A stretch of DNA of 48,600 nucleotides from positions 1 through 48,600 of the forward strand of contig JAUXVT010000039.1 of assembly GCA_030680405.1 (NCBI GenBank). The letters run 5' to 3'. How positions within the stretch are numbered: position 1 is the first letter of the stretch; each line of letters opens with the position of its first letter. Of the stretch, positions 1 through 9,166 are shown in pieces. The position numbers and the translations under genes are program-made. Under the pieces are notes generated by a model. That model ran no database searches. It had not been told where the DNA came from and worked only from the letters and a program-made list of their open reading frames with translations. Source of the stretch: Thiobacillus sp. GTDB taxonomy: Bacteria; Pseudomonadota; Gammaproteobacteria; Burkholderiales; Thiobacillaceae.

Positions 1-918
1 ATGGCGGCGATCCTGGCCACGGTGATGGGCCTGATGAAGACGGGCGAGCATGTGATCGCCTCGCGCTCGATCTTCGGTTCCACCGTGCAGTTGTTCTCCA
101 ACATTCTCGGCCGTTTCGGCGTCGAGACCACCTACGTGTCGCCGACCGATCCGGAAGAATGGCGCGCGGCGGTGAAGCCGAATACCAAATTGTTTTTCGT
201 CGAGTCGCCGTCGAACCCGCTGACCGAGGTGAGCGACATCCGCGCGCTGGCGGACATCGCGCACGAAGCCGGCGCCTGGCTCGCGGTCGACAACTGCTTC
301 TGTTCGCCGGCGCTGCAAAAGCCGCTCGAGTTCGGCGACGACATCATTATCCATTCCGCGACCAAGTATCTCGACGGCCAGGGCAGGGTGCTCGGCGGCG
401 CGGTGCTGGGCAGCCAGGCGCTGATGGAAGGCGTCTACACCTTCTTGCGCACCGCCGGGCCAACGCTGTCGGCCTTCAACGCCTGGGTGATCCTGAAAGG
501 ACTGGAAACGCTGTCGCTGCGGATGGAGGCGCATTCGAAAGGCGCGCTGGCGCTGGCGCAATGGCTGGAAGCGCAGCCCCAGGTTGCGCGCGTTCTCTAT
601 CCCGGCCTGCCGTCGCATCCGCAGCACGCACTCGCGATGAGGCAGCAGAAGACCGGCGGCGGCATCGTCGCGTTCGAACTGAAGGGCGGCCAGGCGGCGG
701 CATGGAAGCTGATCGATGCGACCCGGCTGCTGTCGATCACTGCCAACCTCGGCGACACCAAGTCCACCATCACCCACCCGGCCACCACCACGCACAGCCG
801 CATGTCGCCGGAACAGCGCACGGCGGCCGGCATCGGCGACGGACTGGTGCGAATCGCGGTAGGACTGGAATCGGTGGCCGACATCCAGGCGGACCTGGAA
901 CGGGGGCTGGCAGCATGA
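1..918 (+). CDS. metZ: O-succinylhomoserine sulfhydrylase, 5' end outside window
   Basis: This is a PLP enzyme of the Cys/Met metabolism family, which joins sulfide to O-succinylhomoserine to give homocysteine in methionine synthesis. The PLP-binding lysine lies in HSATKYLDGQGR (about residues 119-130 of the visible part), and the segment VESPSNPLTEV just before it is typical of the family. The C-terminal THPATTTHSRMSPEQR and VRIAVGLES motifs are also intact. The visible 305 residues lack roughly the first 80-90 of a usual 390-400, so the gene enters from the left edge and the ATG at position 1 is internal. A related gamma-synthase/lyase is possible; the close match to the MetZ style of the C-terminus favours MetZ. 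Confidence 0.88.
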   Translation: MAAILATVMGLMKTGEHVIASRSIFGSTVQLFSNILGRFGVETTYVSPTDPEEWRAAVKPNTKLFFVESPSNPLTEVSDIRALADIAHEAGAWLAVDNCFCSPALQKPLEFGDDIIIHSATKYLDGQGRVLGGAVLGSQALMEGVYTFLRTAGPTLSAFNAWVILKGLETLSLRMEAHSKGALALAQWLEAQPQVARVLYPGLPSHPQHALAMRQQKTGGGIVAFELKGGQAAAWKLIDATRLLSITANLGDTKSTITHPATTTHSRMSPEQRTAAGIGDGLVRIAVGLESVADIQADLERGLAA

Positions 919-1589
919 TGAAGTGGCTGGCGCTGTGGCTGCTTGGCATGGGCGCAGCCCACGCCGCCGACATGATCGCACTGCGCCAAACCATGATCAC
1001 GCTGCGCTATGTCGATCAGGATCCGGGCGATCCACCCGCTCTGACGCGCATCCTGGTCACCCCGGATTTCATGCGCATGGACGGCGGCGAGGACGACGGC
1101 GACTTCGTCCTGCTGGACCGGCGCCAGCGTCAGGTCACCAACGTCACGCGCGACAACAAGCTGGCGATGGTGTTCACTCCCGGCACGTTGCCGCCCAAAC
1201 CCGCTGGCTGGAAACCACGTCTCGACGCGCACCCGGCCGCGCCAGGCACGCAGCGTTTCAGTCTTGCGTTGAAGGACGTGGTGTGCAGCGAAGGCGTGGC
1301 CGCCCGTGCTGCCGCGCCGGATGCGGCACACGCGATGGCCGAGCTGAAATCCGTTCTGGCCGCCATGCAGTACCGCGTGTGGAAGGCTTCGCCGCGCGAA
1401 CTGCAGCACGACTGCGATTTGGCGAATCTTGTCTGGGAATCTGGCGCCACGCTCAAACTCGGCCTGCCGCTGAAGGAACGCGAGTTCACCGGACGGACGC
1501 GGCAGCTTGAAAGCGAATCGAAACAACCCATGCAGCCCGAACTGTTCCGCGTGCCAGACGGCATGACGGCGATCAACGCCTCGTCATGA
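915..1589 (+). CDS. Secreted or periplasmic protein of unknown function
   Basis: This is a 224-residue protein I do not recognise. It starts with a clear signal peptide, MMKWLALWLLGMGAAHA-AD, which fixes the start at the ATG overlapping the metZ stop codon; the frame stays open far upstream, but only through metZ in another frame. The mature part has a beta-rich look (MRMDGGEDDGDFVLLDRRQRQV), as in proteins that bind or report on periplasmic state, and two cysteines at about residues 117 and 158 that could pair. No enzyme motif is visible. The overlap with metZ suggests translational coupling, but no functional link to sulfur metabolism can be read from the sequence. Confidence 0.75.
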   Translation: MMKWLALWLLGMGAAHAADMIALRQTMITLRYVDQDPGDPPALTRILVTPDFMRMDGGEDDGDFVLLDRRQRQVTNVTRDNKLAMVFTPGTLPPKPAGWKPRLDAHPAAPGTQRFSLALKDVVCSEGVAARAAAPDAAHAMAELKSVLAAMQYRVWKASPRELQHDCDLANLVWESGATLKLGLPLKEREFTGRTRQLESESKQPMQPELFRVPDGMTAINASS

Positions 1590-1605
1590 ACCCGGAAAGC
1601 AATTG

Positions 1606-1724
1606 AACCACAGAGGCACAGAGAAGCCCTTTGAACCCGTGTGTCACTCGATCAGGCTTTCACCCGAGGGGTGATCGCGCAGCGTGCCGCAATATCCTGT
1701 TTTCCTCTGTGTCTCTGCGGTGAA
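1606..1724. repeat. Intergenic inverted repeat of the CACAGAG type
   Basis: The 140-base gap between two convergent genes holds an imperfect inverted repeat. The left arm contains ACCACAGAGGCACAGAG (from 1607) and the right arm its near complement CTCTGTGTCTCTGCGGT (to 1721), matching at 15 of 17 positions with about 80 bases between. Similar arms are a familiar dispersed intergenic repeat in proteobacterial genomes. It could form a long-range hairpin serving both converging transcripts. No gene is seen here. Confidence 0.55.
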
Positions 1725-1728
1725 GACT

Positions 1729-2493
1729 TCAGGATAGATTTTCAATCCTGAGTGCGCAGCCGGCGGCGTCGCACGCCACATACCCCCAGCGGGCATACCA
1801 GTCCGGCACCACCCAGCGCTCGCAATTCTGCCCATCGACCGCATGGAGATGCCGCGCCGGGCGATGGGTATGACCGTGGATCAGGCGGCAGACCTGTTGC
1901 TCGCGCAGCACGCGCTCCACTTCATCGGCATTCACATCCATGATCTCGGCCGGCTTGCCGGCCTTGGCCGATTCGCTGCCCGCCCGTGCCTGACGTGCCA
2001 TGCGGTGGCGCAGCGCCAGCGGCAAGCGGCTCAGCAGCGCCAGCGTCAGCGGGTGCCTCACCCGGCGGCGAAAGATCTGGTACGCGGTGTCGTCGGTGCA
2101 CAGCGTATCGCCGTGCATCAGCAGCGTCGGCACGCCATACAGATCAATCCGGGTGGGGTCGGCCAGCAGCGTCATGCCGGACTGCGCGGCGTAGCGCGCG
2201 GCCAGCATGAAGTCGCGGTTGCCGTGCATGAAATACACCGGCGTGCCTGCATCAACGAGGGATTTGAGCTGGCGGGCGGTGTCGTGCGCCACCTGCGCGT
2301 CGTGGTCGTCGCCGACCCAGGCATCGAACAGGTCGCCGAGGATGTAGAGCGCATCCGCACCGGCAACTTCTTCTTGCAGAAAGTGAAAAAAACGCCCGGT
2401 GGCGACCGGGCGTTCGTCGGTTAGATGCAGGTCGGCAACAAAGAAGGCGCGACCTGTTGTTCCCGACGAGGGCTGGCTCGCCGACGTCTTCAG
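1729..2493 (-). CDS. lpxH: UDP-2,3-diacylglucosamine diphosphatase
   Basis: This is a peripheral membrane metallophosphoesterase that removes UMP from UDP-2,3-diacylglucosamine, the fourth step of lipid A synthesis. All five metal-site blocks are present: VADLHL near the N-terminus, [20 protein letters not shown] and [11 protein letters not shown]. No ATG, GTG or TTG lies in frame upstream of the DxH motif; the first such codon is a GTG at 2292, which would cut off the first two metal blocks. The only candidate in the right place is CTG at 2493-2491, which overlaps the ppiB stop as CTGA. This gives 254 residues, close to the usual 240-250. The function is secure; the start is inferred. Confidence 0.85.
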   Translation of the reverse strand: MKTSASQPSSGTTGRAFFVADLHLTDERPVATGRFFHFLQEEVAGADALYILGDLFDAWVGDDHDAQVAHDTARQLKSLVDAGTPVYFMHGNRDFMLAARYAAQSGMTLLADPTRIDLYGVPTLLMHGDTLCTDDTAYQIFRRRVRHPLTLALLSRLPLALRHRMARQARAGSESAKAGKPAEIMDVNADEVERVLREQQVCRLIHGHTHRPARHLHAVDGQNCERWVVPDWYARWGYVACDAAGCALRIENLS

Positions 2494-2981
2494 ACGATTT
2501 CCGCCTTCGTGATGACCACGTCTTCCAGCGGCACGTCCTGGTGCCCGGCGCGGTTGCCGGTTTTCACCTTCCTGATCTTGTCGATCACGTCCGTGCCTTC
2601 GATCACGCGGCCGAACACGGCGTAGCCGTAGCCCTGCGGCGTGGGCGCGGTGAAGTTGAGGAAGCTGTTGTTGGCGATGTTGATGAAAAATTGCGCGGTG
2701 GCCGAACCGGGGTTGGAGGTGCGCGCCATGGCGATGGTGTAGGTCTCGTTTTTCAGGCCATTGGCGGCTTCGTTCTCGATCGGGTCACGGGTGGGCTTTT
2801 GCGTCATACCGGGCTCGAAGCCGCCACCCTGGATCATGAAGCCGTCGATCACGCGATGGAAAATCGTGCCATCGAAAAACTCGTCGCGCACGTATTGCAG
2901 GAAATTTTCCACCGTTTTCGGCGCTTTCTCGGCGTCGAGTTCGAGGGTGATGATGCCGTGATTGGTGTGCAGCTTGACCAT
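2490..2981 (-). CDS. ppiB: Cytoplasmic peptidyl-prolyl cis-trans isomerase B (cyclophilin)
   Basis: A 163-residue single-domain cyclophilin with no signal peptide, so it acts in the cytoplasm on proline peptide bonds during folding. The catalytic [13 protein letters not shown] block is at about residues 41-53, followed by [18 protein letters not shown] and the C-terminal [17 protein letters not shown]. The length is normal for bacterial PpiB. It lies upstream of lpxH on the same strand and its stop codon overlaps the proposed lpxH start, so the two are probably co-transcribed and translationally coupled. This cysS/ppiB/lpxH neighbourhood is common in beta- and gammaproteobacteria. Confidence 0.95.
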   Translation of the reverse strand: MVKLHTNHGIITLELDAEKAPKTVENFLQYVRDEFFDGTIFHRVIDGFMIQGGGFEPGMTQKPTRDPIENEAANGLKNETYTIAMARTSNPGSATAQFFINIANNSFLNFTAPTPQGYGYAVFGRVIEGTDVIDKIRKVKTGNRAGHQDVPLEDVVITKAEIV

Positions 2982-3055
2982 GTGTGTCCTAAAGGAAGGT
3001 AACGTGAAAGATATTCCGGTGGCCGTTTTTGCGGCACCGGGGCGGATGCATGGCT

Positions 3056-3625
3056 TTATTTGGCCTGTGCGGGCTGCCTGGAGTCTGGCAGGGACTTGGC
3101 CGTTGCCGACTTGCGTGGCTGTTCCCCGAGCATGTTCTGGATCAGCGTGAGCTTGGTTTTCGCAGTCATGTCCGTGCTGTCCAGCGCCTGTGCCTTGTCA
3201 TACGCAATCGACGCCATTTTGGCATAGATGTCGCCGAGATTTTCGTGCGCGGTGGCGTAGCTGGGATGGGCGCGGATCGCCATTTCCAGGGCGTTCCTGG
3301 CTGCTTCGTACTTGCTTTGCGAGGCGTAGAGCACGGCCAGGTTGTTGTAGGGCTCGGGCAGCTCGGGGTGGTCCTCGGTCAGCCCGGTAAACACGGCGAT
3401 GGCATCGTTGGTCTTGCCCTGGTCGGCGAGGATCAGGCCTTTCAAAAAGCGCGCCTGCGCATCCTGCGGATTTTTGGACAGAAAGCGGTTGGCGCGGTCG
3501 AGTGCACCTGTCAGGTCGCCCTTGCGGAACTGCTGGTTGATTTCCGGGATTTCATTGGCCAATACAGGTGTGCTGACGAGGATGGCGCAGGCGACAACGG
3601 CGGCGAAAAAACGTGACAAAGCCAT
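3056..3625 (-). CDS. Secreted TPR-repeat protein
   Basis: A 189-residue protein with an N-terminal signal peptide ([25 protein letters not shown]), for which the ATG at 3625 is the best start; an upstream ATG would add six residues in front of the signal. The mature part contains about three tetratricopeptide repeats (pattern around [20 protein letters not shown], then [24 protein letters not shown]), ending in a polar tail. TPR proteins are scaffolds for protein contacts, here in the periplasm. It is divergent from cysS, with 114 bases between the two starts that must hold both promoters. Its partner is unknown. Confidence 0.8.
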   Translation of the reverse strand: MALSRFFAAVVACAILVSTPVLANEIPEINQQFRKGDLTGALDRANRFLSKNPQDAQARFLKGLILADQGKTNDAIAVFTGLTEDHPELPEPYNNLAVLYASQSKYEAARNALEMAIRAHPSYATAHENLGDIYAKMASIAYDKAQALDSTDMTAKTKLTLIQNMLGEQPRKSATAKSLPDSRQPAQAK

Positions 3626-3739
3626 GTGATATGCTCGGATCATCTTGGATAAGCTGGCATTTTAGCCCGGATATTTCATCAATCGACACGCCGCTTCATT
3701 CCGTTCCCTGTCATTTTGCCTTTGGCCTGAATTCGCACC

Positions 3740-5107
3740 ATGCTGCACATCACCAACTCCCTCACGCGCACCAAGGAAGAATTCGTTCCGCTCGCCCCCG
3801 GCCAGGTCCGCATGTACGTCTGCGGCATGACCGTGTACGACCTGTGCCATCTGGGGCACGCGCGGGTATTTGTGGTGTTCGACATGGTGACGCGCTGGCT
3901 GCGCGCGAGCGGCTATCGGGTCGAGTACGTGAGAAACATCACGGACATCGACGACAAGATCATCAAGCGCGCGCAGGAAAACGGCGAAACCCCCGCTGCG
4001 CTGACTGGGCGCTTTATTGCCGCGATGCACGAGGACGAACGCGCGCTCGGCGTGCTGCCGCCCGACCACGAGCCGCGCGCCACCGAATATGTGGCGCAGA
4101 TGCTGGCGCTGATCGAGCAACTGGTCAAGAACGGCCTGGCTTACCCGGCGCCGAATGGCGATGTCTATTACAGCGTGCGGGCGTTCCCCGAATACGGCCG
4201 CCTGTCCGGCAAAAGCCTCGACGAACTGCGCGCGGGCGAGCGCGTGGGGGTCGATCCCAGCAAGCGTGACCCGATGGATTTCGTGCTGTGGAAAGCCGCC
4301 AAACCGGGCGAACCCGCATGGGACTCGCCCTGGGGGCTGGGGCGCCCCGGCTGGCACATCGAATGCTCGGCGATGAGCGCCGACTTGCTCGGCAAGCATT
4401 TCGACATCCACGGCGGCGGCCAGGACTTGCAGTTTCCGCATCACGAAAACGAGATCGCCCAGTCCGAAGGTGCGAATGGCTGCAAGTTCGTCAATTACTG
4501 GATGCACAACGGCTTCGTGCGGGTGGATAACGAAAAGATGTCCAAGTCGCTGGGCAACTTCTTCACCATCCGCGAGGTGCTGGAGCAATACGACGCCGAA
4601 GTGGTGCGCTTCTTCATCCTGCGCGCGCACTACCGCAGCCCGCTGAACTATTCGGATGCCCACCTCGACGACGCCAGGGGCGCGCTGACGCGCCTGTATA
4701 CCGCGCTGAGGCACGCGCCCTTGGCGGCGGCTGCGCTCGACTGGAGCCAGCCTGCGGCGCAGCGCTTCCGCGCGGCGATGGATGACGACTTCAACACCCC
4801 GGAAGCCCTCGCGGTACTGTTCGATCTAGCCAGCGAGGTCAACCGGGGCGATGCCGCCGCCGCGCAGACGCTGCGCAGCCTCGGCGGCGTACTCGGTCTG
4901 CTGCAGCGCGAGGCGGCCGATTTCCTGCAGGCGGGGACAGCCCCCGGCGGCCTGTCCGAAGTTGAAATCGAGACCCTGATCGCAGCGCGCCAGGCGGCAC
5001 GCAAGGGGAAGGACTTCGCCGCCTCCGACCGCCTCCGCGACACCCTGACGGCGGCCGGCATCGTGCTGGAAGACGGTGCAGGCGGCACCACATGGCGCCG
5101 CGCCTGA
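3740..5107 (+). CDS. cysS: Cysteinyl-tRNA synthetase
   Basis: Class I aminoacyl-tRNA synthetase of 455 residues that charges tRNA-Cys. The zinc and substrate cysteine in YVCGMTVYD (about residue 28), the HIGH-type motif [12 protein letters not shown], the second zinc block WHIECSAMS (about 209) with [12 protein letters not shown], and the KMSKSLGNF motif (about 267) are all intact. Length is normal. It is the first plus-strand gene after the divergent TPR gene, followed at 16 bases by a short DUF72 protein. It is expected to be essential and single copy. Confidence 0.97.
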   Translation: MLHITNSLTRTKEEFVPLAPGQVRMYVCGMTVYDLCHLGHARVFVVFDMVTRWLRASGYRVEYVRNITDIDDKIIKRAQENGETPAALTGRFIAAMHEDERALGVLPPDHEPRATEYVAQMLALIEQLVKNGLAYPAPNGDVYYSVRAFPEYGRLSGKSLDELRAGERVGVDPSKRDPMDFVLWKAAKPGEPAWDSPWGLGRPGWHIECSAMSADLLGKHFDIHGGGQDLQFPHHENEIAQSEGANGCKFVNYWMHNGFVRVDNEKMSKSLGNFFTIREVLEQYDAEVVRFFILRAHYRSPLNYSDAHLDDARGALTRLYTALRHAPLAAAALDWSQPAAQRFRAAMDDDFNTPEALAVLFDLASEVNRGDAAAAQTLRSLGGVLGLLQREAADFLQAGTAPGGLSEVEIETLIAARQAARKGKDFAASDRLRDTLTAAGIVLEDGAGGTTWRRA

Positions 5108-5123
5108 AGCGTCTCGCCTCAAC

Positions 5124-5579
5124 ATGACATCCAACCCCTTGGTTTTGGTCGGCGCCAGCGGCTGGCAGCATCCTGCGTGGCAGGGAGGGTTTTATCCCGA
5201 GGACCTGCCGGATGACTGGCTGTTGCCTTATTACAACACGCAATTTCAGGCGGTCCATTTGCCGGCAGCTGTCTGGCAGGCCGCATCCGAAGCGACCTGG
5301 GCGCAATGGCTGCACGATACCCAGGACGGGTTCTATTTCGTGCTGGAGGCGGGTGATGCGGCGTCGGTGAAACCCGCTTCGGAGCGGGTGCTGCTGGCCA
5401 CTCCGGCATGGGAAGCAGGGCATGTCTGGTGGCTGGATGAGGCGCCGGACCTGCGCGCGCTGGCGCAACGCATCACGCAGCAGGCGGCGACGGGTGAGCC
5501 CCTGTTTGTATTCAGTCGCAGCGGCGATGTCGGTTTGCTGGAACAGGCCAACACCTTGAAGCAGGTGATGGGCTACTGA
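5124..5579 (+). CDS. Short DUF72-like protein
   Basis: A 151-residue protein whose N-terminus, VGASGWQHPAWQGGFYPEDLP, matches the opening strand of DUF72 (YecE-like) TIM-barrel proteins (VGTSGWxYxxWxGxFYP). Family members usually have 240-300 residues, so this one is only about half length and its middle (VKPASERVLLATPAWEAGH) is divergent. The ATG at 5124 is chosen because it gives the normal DUF72 N-terminus; an earlier in-frame ATG lies inside cysS. It may be a shortened, drifting member rather than a working enzyme. The function of DUF72 is itself unsettled. Confidence 0.6.
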   Translation: MTSNPLVLVGASGWQHPAWQGGFYPEDLPDDWLLPYYNTQFQAVHLPAAVWQAASEATWAQWLHDTQDGFYFVLEAGDAASVKPASERVLLATPAWEAGHVWWLDEAPDLRALAQRITQQAATGEPLFVFSRSGDVGLLEQANTLKQVMGY

Positions 5580-5605
5580 ATATCGGGTTAAAAACGCCTG
5601 CATTA

Positions 5606-5636
5606 TTGCTGTGGCGCTAGCGTGCTTCGGTAAAAT
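5606..5636 (+). promoter_or_regulatory. Possible sigma-70 promoter of the mla operon
   Basis: TTGCTG (5606-5611) and TAAAAT (5631-5636) lie 34-64 bases before mlaF with a 19-base spacer, which is longer than the ideal 17. It is the best candidate in the only sizeable gap before the mla genes, but the spacing makes it weak. Confidence 0.3.
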
Positions 5637-5669
5637 AGCAGCCCTCAACAAAAACACAGGCTGGATTTT

Positions 5670-6482
5670 TTGCAAAACGATAATCTGGTCGAAATCGAAG
5701 ATGTCGAATTTGGCTATGGTGACCGGCCGGTTTTGAAGGGCATCAACCTGACCGCCCGGCGCGGGCAGGTCATCGCCATCATGGGCAGCAGCGGTTGCGG
5801 CAAAACCACCCTTTTGCGTCTGATTGGCGGGCAGATCAAGCCCGGCCAAGGGAAGGTGCGCGTGGCGGGCGAGTCGCTGGGCGAACTCGATTCGGCCGGC
5901 CTGTACCGCCTGCGCCGCAAGATGGGCATGCTGTTCCAGTTCGGCGCGCTGTTCACCGACATCTCGGTGTTCGACAATGTGGCGTTCCAGTTGCGCGAAC
6001 ACACCGATCTGCCGGAAGACGCCATCCGCGACCTGGTGCTGATGAAGTTGCATGCTGTGGGCCTGCGCGGCGCCGCGCAGTTGATGCCGGCTGAACTGTC
6101 CGGCGGGATGGCGCGGCGGGTGGCGCTGGCGCGCGCGATTGCGCTCGATCCCATGCTGGTGATGTACGACGAGCCGTTTGCCGGCCTCGATCCCATTTCG
6201 CTGGGCGTGACCGGCAACCTGATCCGTCGCCTGACCGATACGCTGGGGCTGACCTCGCTGGTGGTGACCCACGACGTGCAGGAGTCGCTGAAGATCGTCG
6301 ATTACGTCTATTTCGTCTCGGAAGGCGTGATTGTTGCCGAGGGCACGGCAGCAGAGATTCGGGCTTCCGGGCTGCCCTATGTGCACCAGTTCGTGCATGG
6401 CGAGGCCGACGGCCCGGTGCCGTTCCATTATCCGGCGCCGTCCTATGCCGACGACTTGCGACTGGGAGGGCAGAGTGCTTAA
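5670..6482 (+). CDS. mlaF: Mla phospholipid transporter ATP-binding protein
   Basis: A 270-residue ABC ATPase that powers the inner-membrane MlaFEDB complex, which moves phospholipids between inner and outer membrane to keep lipid asymmetry. Walker A is [11 protein letters not shown] (about residues 38-48), the signature is [15 protein letters not shown] and Walker B is [13 protein letters not shown], followed by the switch histidine in VVTHD. The start is TTG at 5670; no ATG or GTG fits in this frame before the conserved N-terminal [14 protein letters not shown]. The stop overlaps mlaE by 8 bases. It opens a run that follows the E. coli mlaFEDCB-ibaG-murA order with insertions. Confidence 0.93.
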   Translation: MQNDNLVEIEDVEFGYGDRPVLKGINLTARRGQVIAIMGSSGCGKTTLLRLIGGQIKPGQGKVRVAGESLGELDSAGLYRLRRKMGMLFQFGALFTDISVFDNVAFQLREHTDLPEDAIRDLVLMKLHAVGLRGAAQLMPAELSGGMARRVALARAIALDPMLVMYDEPFAGLDPISLGVTGNLIRRLTDTLGLTSLVVTHDVQESLKIVDYVYFVSEGVIVAEGTAAEIRASGLPYVHQFVHGEADGPVPFHYPAPSYADDLRLGGQSA

Positions 6483-7263
6483 GCGATCGATTGAAAACCT
6501 CGGGAATCGCACGATACAGGGCGTGTGGCGCATCGGCTTTGCGGCCCGCTTCTTTGTGGCGATGTTGCTGCACTCGGGGACGGCATTTCGCCGCTTCGGC
6601 CTGACCATCCGCGAGATGTACTTCACGGGCGTGCTCTCGCTCATCATCATTCTGGTGTCGGGGCTGTTTGTCGGCATGGTGCTCGGTTTGCAGGGCTACG
6701 AAACGCTGCAAACCTACGGCTCGGAAGAGGCGCTGGGCATCCTGGTGGCGCTGTCGCTGGTGCGCGAACTGGGGCCGGTGGTGGCCGCCCTGCTGTTCGC
6801 CAGCCGCGCCGGATCGGCCATCACCGCGGAGATCGGCCTGATGAAGGCGACCGAACAACTCTCGGCGATGGAAATGATGGCGGTGGATCCGATCGCCCGC
6901 GTGGTGGCGCCGCGCTTCTGGGCAGGCGTGATTTCGATGCCGTTGCTGGCCGCGCTGTTCTCGGCCATGGGGATTTTCGGCGGCTATCTGGTCGGCGTGC
7001 AGCTGATCGGAGTGGACGAAGGGGCGTTCTGGTCACAGATGAGGAGCGCGGTCGATTTCGAGCAGGACATTCTCAACGGCGTCATCAAGAGCGTGGTGTT
7101 CGGCATAGCCATCACCACCATCGCGCTGTTCGAAGGCTACGACGCACCGCCGACCGCCGAAGGCGTGTCGGGCGCCACCACGCGCACCGTGGTGACCTCC
7201 AGCCTGGTTGTGCTGGCGCTGGATTTTGTTTTGACCGCATTCATGTTCCGGGGACTTAGTTAA
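6475..7263 (+). CDS. mlaE: Mla phospholipid transporter permease
   Basis: The 262-residue permease subunit of the MlaFEDB complex, belonging to the MCE-associated ABC permease (DUF140) family. It has about five hydrophobic segments, including [20 protein letters not shown] and the long one near [17 protein letters not shown], followed by the family's conserved [17 protein letters not shown] block. The GTG at 6475, 8 bases inside mlaF, gives the standard N-terminus; the frame stays open further upstream but only inside mlaF. Translation is probably coupled to mlaF. Confidence 0.92.
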   Translation: MLKRSIENLGNRTIQGVWRIGFAARFFVAMLLHSGTAFRRFGLTIREMYFTGVLSLIIILVSGLFVGMVLGLQGYETLQTYGSEEALGILVALSLVRELGPVVAALLFASRAGSAITAEIGLMKATEQLSAMEMMAVDPIARVVAPRFWAGVISMPLLAALFSAMGIFGGYLVGVQLIGVDEGAFWSQMRSAVDFEQDILNGVIKSVVFGIAITTIALFEGYDAPPTAEGVSGATTRTVVTSSLVVLALDFVLTAFMFRGLS

Positions 7264-7731
7264 ATGAACAAGACCGTACTCGATCTCTGGGTTGGATTAT
7301 TTGTCATCGCAGGCATCGCCGCGCTGCTGTTTCTGGCGCTCAAGGTCGGCAGCACGAGTGCCGTAAGCGCGTCGAATAGCTACGAAATCGTCGCCCGCTT
7401 CGACAACATCGGAGGGCTCAAGCCGCGTGCGCCGGTTAAAAGCGCCGGGGTGGTGGTGGGCCGGGTGGCGGATATTCGCTTTGACAATGAAACATTCGAT
7501 GCCGCCGTTACCCTTCGACTGGACAAGCGCTATGCTTTCCCCAAGGACACCTCTGCCGCCATCATGACCTCGGGTTTGCTGGGCGAACAATATATCGGGC
7601 TGGAAGCGGGCGGCGACAGCCAGACATTGAAGGATCAGGACCGGATTCTCATCACCCAGTCAGCCGTGGTGCTGGAGAATCTGATCGGACGGTTTATATA
7701 CGGCCAAGCTCAAGAAGGAGCGCCACAATGA
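7264..7731 (+). CDS. mlaD: Mla MCE-domain lipid-binding protein
   Basis: A 155-residue inner-membrane-anchored MCE protein whose hexamer forms the periplasmic channel on MlaFE. One N-terminal membrane segment (LWVGLFVIAGIAALLFLAL) is followed by the MCE domain: YEIVARFDNIGGLKPRAPVK, GVVVGRVADIRFD and the typical TSGLLGEQYIGLEAGG. The ATG follows the mlaE stop with no gap. The end overlaps the next gene's ATG as ATGA, so the operon continues directly into the TolC-family gene. Confidence 0.93.
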   Translation: MNKTVLDLWVGLFVIAGIAALLFLALKVGSTSAVSASNSYEIVARFDNIGGLKPRAPVKSAGVVVGRVADIRFDNETFDAAVTLRLDKRYAFPKDTSAAIMTSGLLGEQYIGLEAGGDSQTLKDQDRILITQSAVVLENLIGRFIYGQAQEGAPQ

Positions 7732-9101
7732 AACTCAACACACTCACCCGCACCCTCCTGGCAGCCGGCATACTGCTGGCCGCCCTGCCCGGACAGGCGG
7801 AGACCATCAACCTGCAACAGGCGGTGGAAATGAGCCTGGCCGCCGACCCGCGCATCAAGGAACGTGAACAGGTGGTCGAAGCCGCGCGCGGCCTGCTGCA
7901 GGAAGCACAGGGCAACGCCGGCTGGCGGGTCAGCGCCAACGCCTTTATCGGGCTGGCGCCGGAAGTCGAGGGCGGCTTCTATCAGGGCGGCGCCCAGTCG
8001 TGCACCGCTTTCCCGTGCACCCCGCGTTCCGACGGCGACAGGATCAACGGCATTTCCGACTGGACACATCTGGACTTCGCGCTGACCAAGCCGCTCTATA
8101 CCTTCGGCAAGATCGAACGTTACGGCGAGGCCGCGCAGGGCAATATCGACCTCAAGCGCGGCGAACTCAAGCAGACGCGCGGCGATACGGTATACGACAC
8201 CAAGCGCGCCTACTTTGGCTATCTGACCGCGCGCGATATCCGGATTTTCCTGGAAGACATGCAGGGGCGGCTGAATCAGGCCATCACCTCGGTCGAGCGC
8301 AATCTCAAGGAAGAAACCGGCGAATCCAGGCAAACCGACCTATATGCGCTGCAAACCGCAAAAGGCATGCTTGCCAAGTATGTGCACCAGTCGCGCGCGG
8401 TCGAAAAAATCAGCCTCGATGGCTTGAAGGTGCTGACCGGCGTCGGCTTGAAGGCCGACCTCGTGGTGGCCGACGAACGCATCGAGCCGGTTGCCTTCCC
8501 GCAGATCGATCTGGCTGAATTCCAGTCGCGCGCCCTGCAGGAGCGCCCCGAAATGCAGCAACTCGAAGCGGGACTGCGAACCCGCCGTGCCCTGGTGGCC
8601 GCCAAAAAGGCCGACCGCATGCCGGACGTCTACGCCGGCGTGATCGGGCAGTTCAATTATGCTTCGCAGCGTGATCGGTTGGACAACCCCCACCTCAACG
8701 ACCCCTTCAATGGCGGCGGCCTCACACCGGTGGTGGGCGTGAAATGGGACAGCGTGTTCGGTGTCGCCAGTGCCCGCGTCAATCAGGCGCAGGCCGAACT
8801 GGAAGCACTCAACCACAAGAAGGCCTTTGCGGTGGCGGGCATTCCGTTTGAAGTGGGCGAGGCCTATGCCAACGCCCGGGCCAACCATGATGCACAGCGC
8901 GATCTGGCCGAAGGCGCGGCGGCGGCGCGACGCTGGATGGTGGCGTCGCTGGCCGATTTCTCGGCCGGGCTCGAAAGCGCCGACAAGGTGGCCGACGCGA
9001 TCAGGAACTACGCCTTGGCGCAGACCGAGTATTTGCGTACGGTCAACGACTACAACATGAACGTGGCGCAGCTGGCGCGCCTGACGGGTGAACTCAGGTA
9101 G
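7728..9101 (+). CDS. TolC-family outer membrane channel protein
   Basis: A 457-residue protein with signal peptide (cleavage after LPGQA), followed by the two repeated coiled-coil halves of TolC-type outer membrane factors: INLQQAVEMSLAADPRIKEREQVVEAARG early and LQERPEMQQLEAGLRTRRALVAAKKADRMPDVY in the middle. The C-terminal half has the matching long helix LAEGAAAARRWMVASLADF. Such trimers form a duct from periplasm to outside. It is inserted between mlaD and mlaC, with a 4-base ATGA overlap with mlaD, so it is made with the lipid transporter. No MlaA (VacJ) lipoprotein is encoded nearby. Confidence 0.85.
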   Translation: MKLNTLTRTLLAAGILLAALPGQAETINLQQAVEMSLAADPRIKEREQVVEAARGLLQEAQGNAGWRVSANAFIGLAPEVEGGFYQGGAQSCTAFPCTPRSDGDRINGISDWTHLDFALTKPLYTFGKIERYGEAAQGNIDLKRGELKQTRGDTVYDTKRAYFGYLTARDIRIFLEDMQGRLNQAITSVERNLKEETGESRQTDLYALQTAKGMLAKYVHQSRAVEKISLDGLKVLTGVGLKADLVVADERIEPVAFPQIDLAEFQSRALQERPEMQQLEAGLRTRRALVAAKKADRMPDVYAGVIGQFNYASQRDRLDNPHLNDPFNGGGLTPVVGVKWDSVFGVASARVNQAQAELEALNHKKAFAVAGIPFEVGEAYANARANHDAQRDLAEGAAAARRWMVASLADFSAGLESADKVADAIRNYALAQTEYLRTVNDYNMNVAQLARLTGELR

Positions 9102-9166
9102 GCAGCGGGCGTCTACCCATTACCCGGCTGCACGTACAGCCCCGATTTTTTTCGAACAGGATTGCC

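Noticed and set aside
2997-3050. Terminator hairpin between ppiB and the TPR gene
   Set aside because: Arms are only 5-6 bases with a bulge and the T-run lies inside the loop.
4839-6677. 612-codon open frame on the minus strand across cysS, the DUF72 gene, mlaF and mlaE
   Set aside because: It runs antisense to several real genes and has low-complexity His/Arg/Gln composition and no ribosome site or motif.
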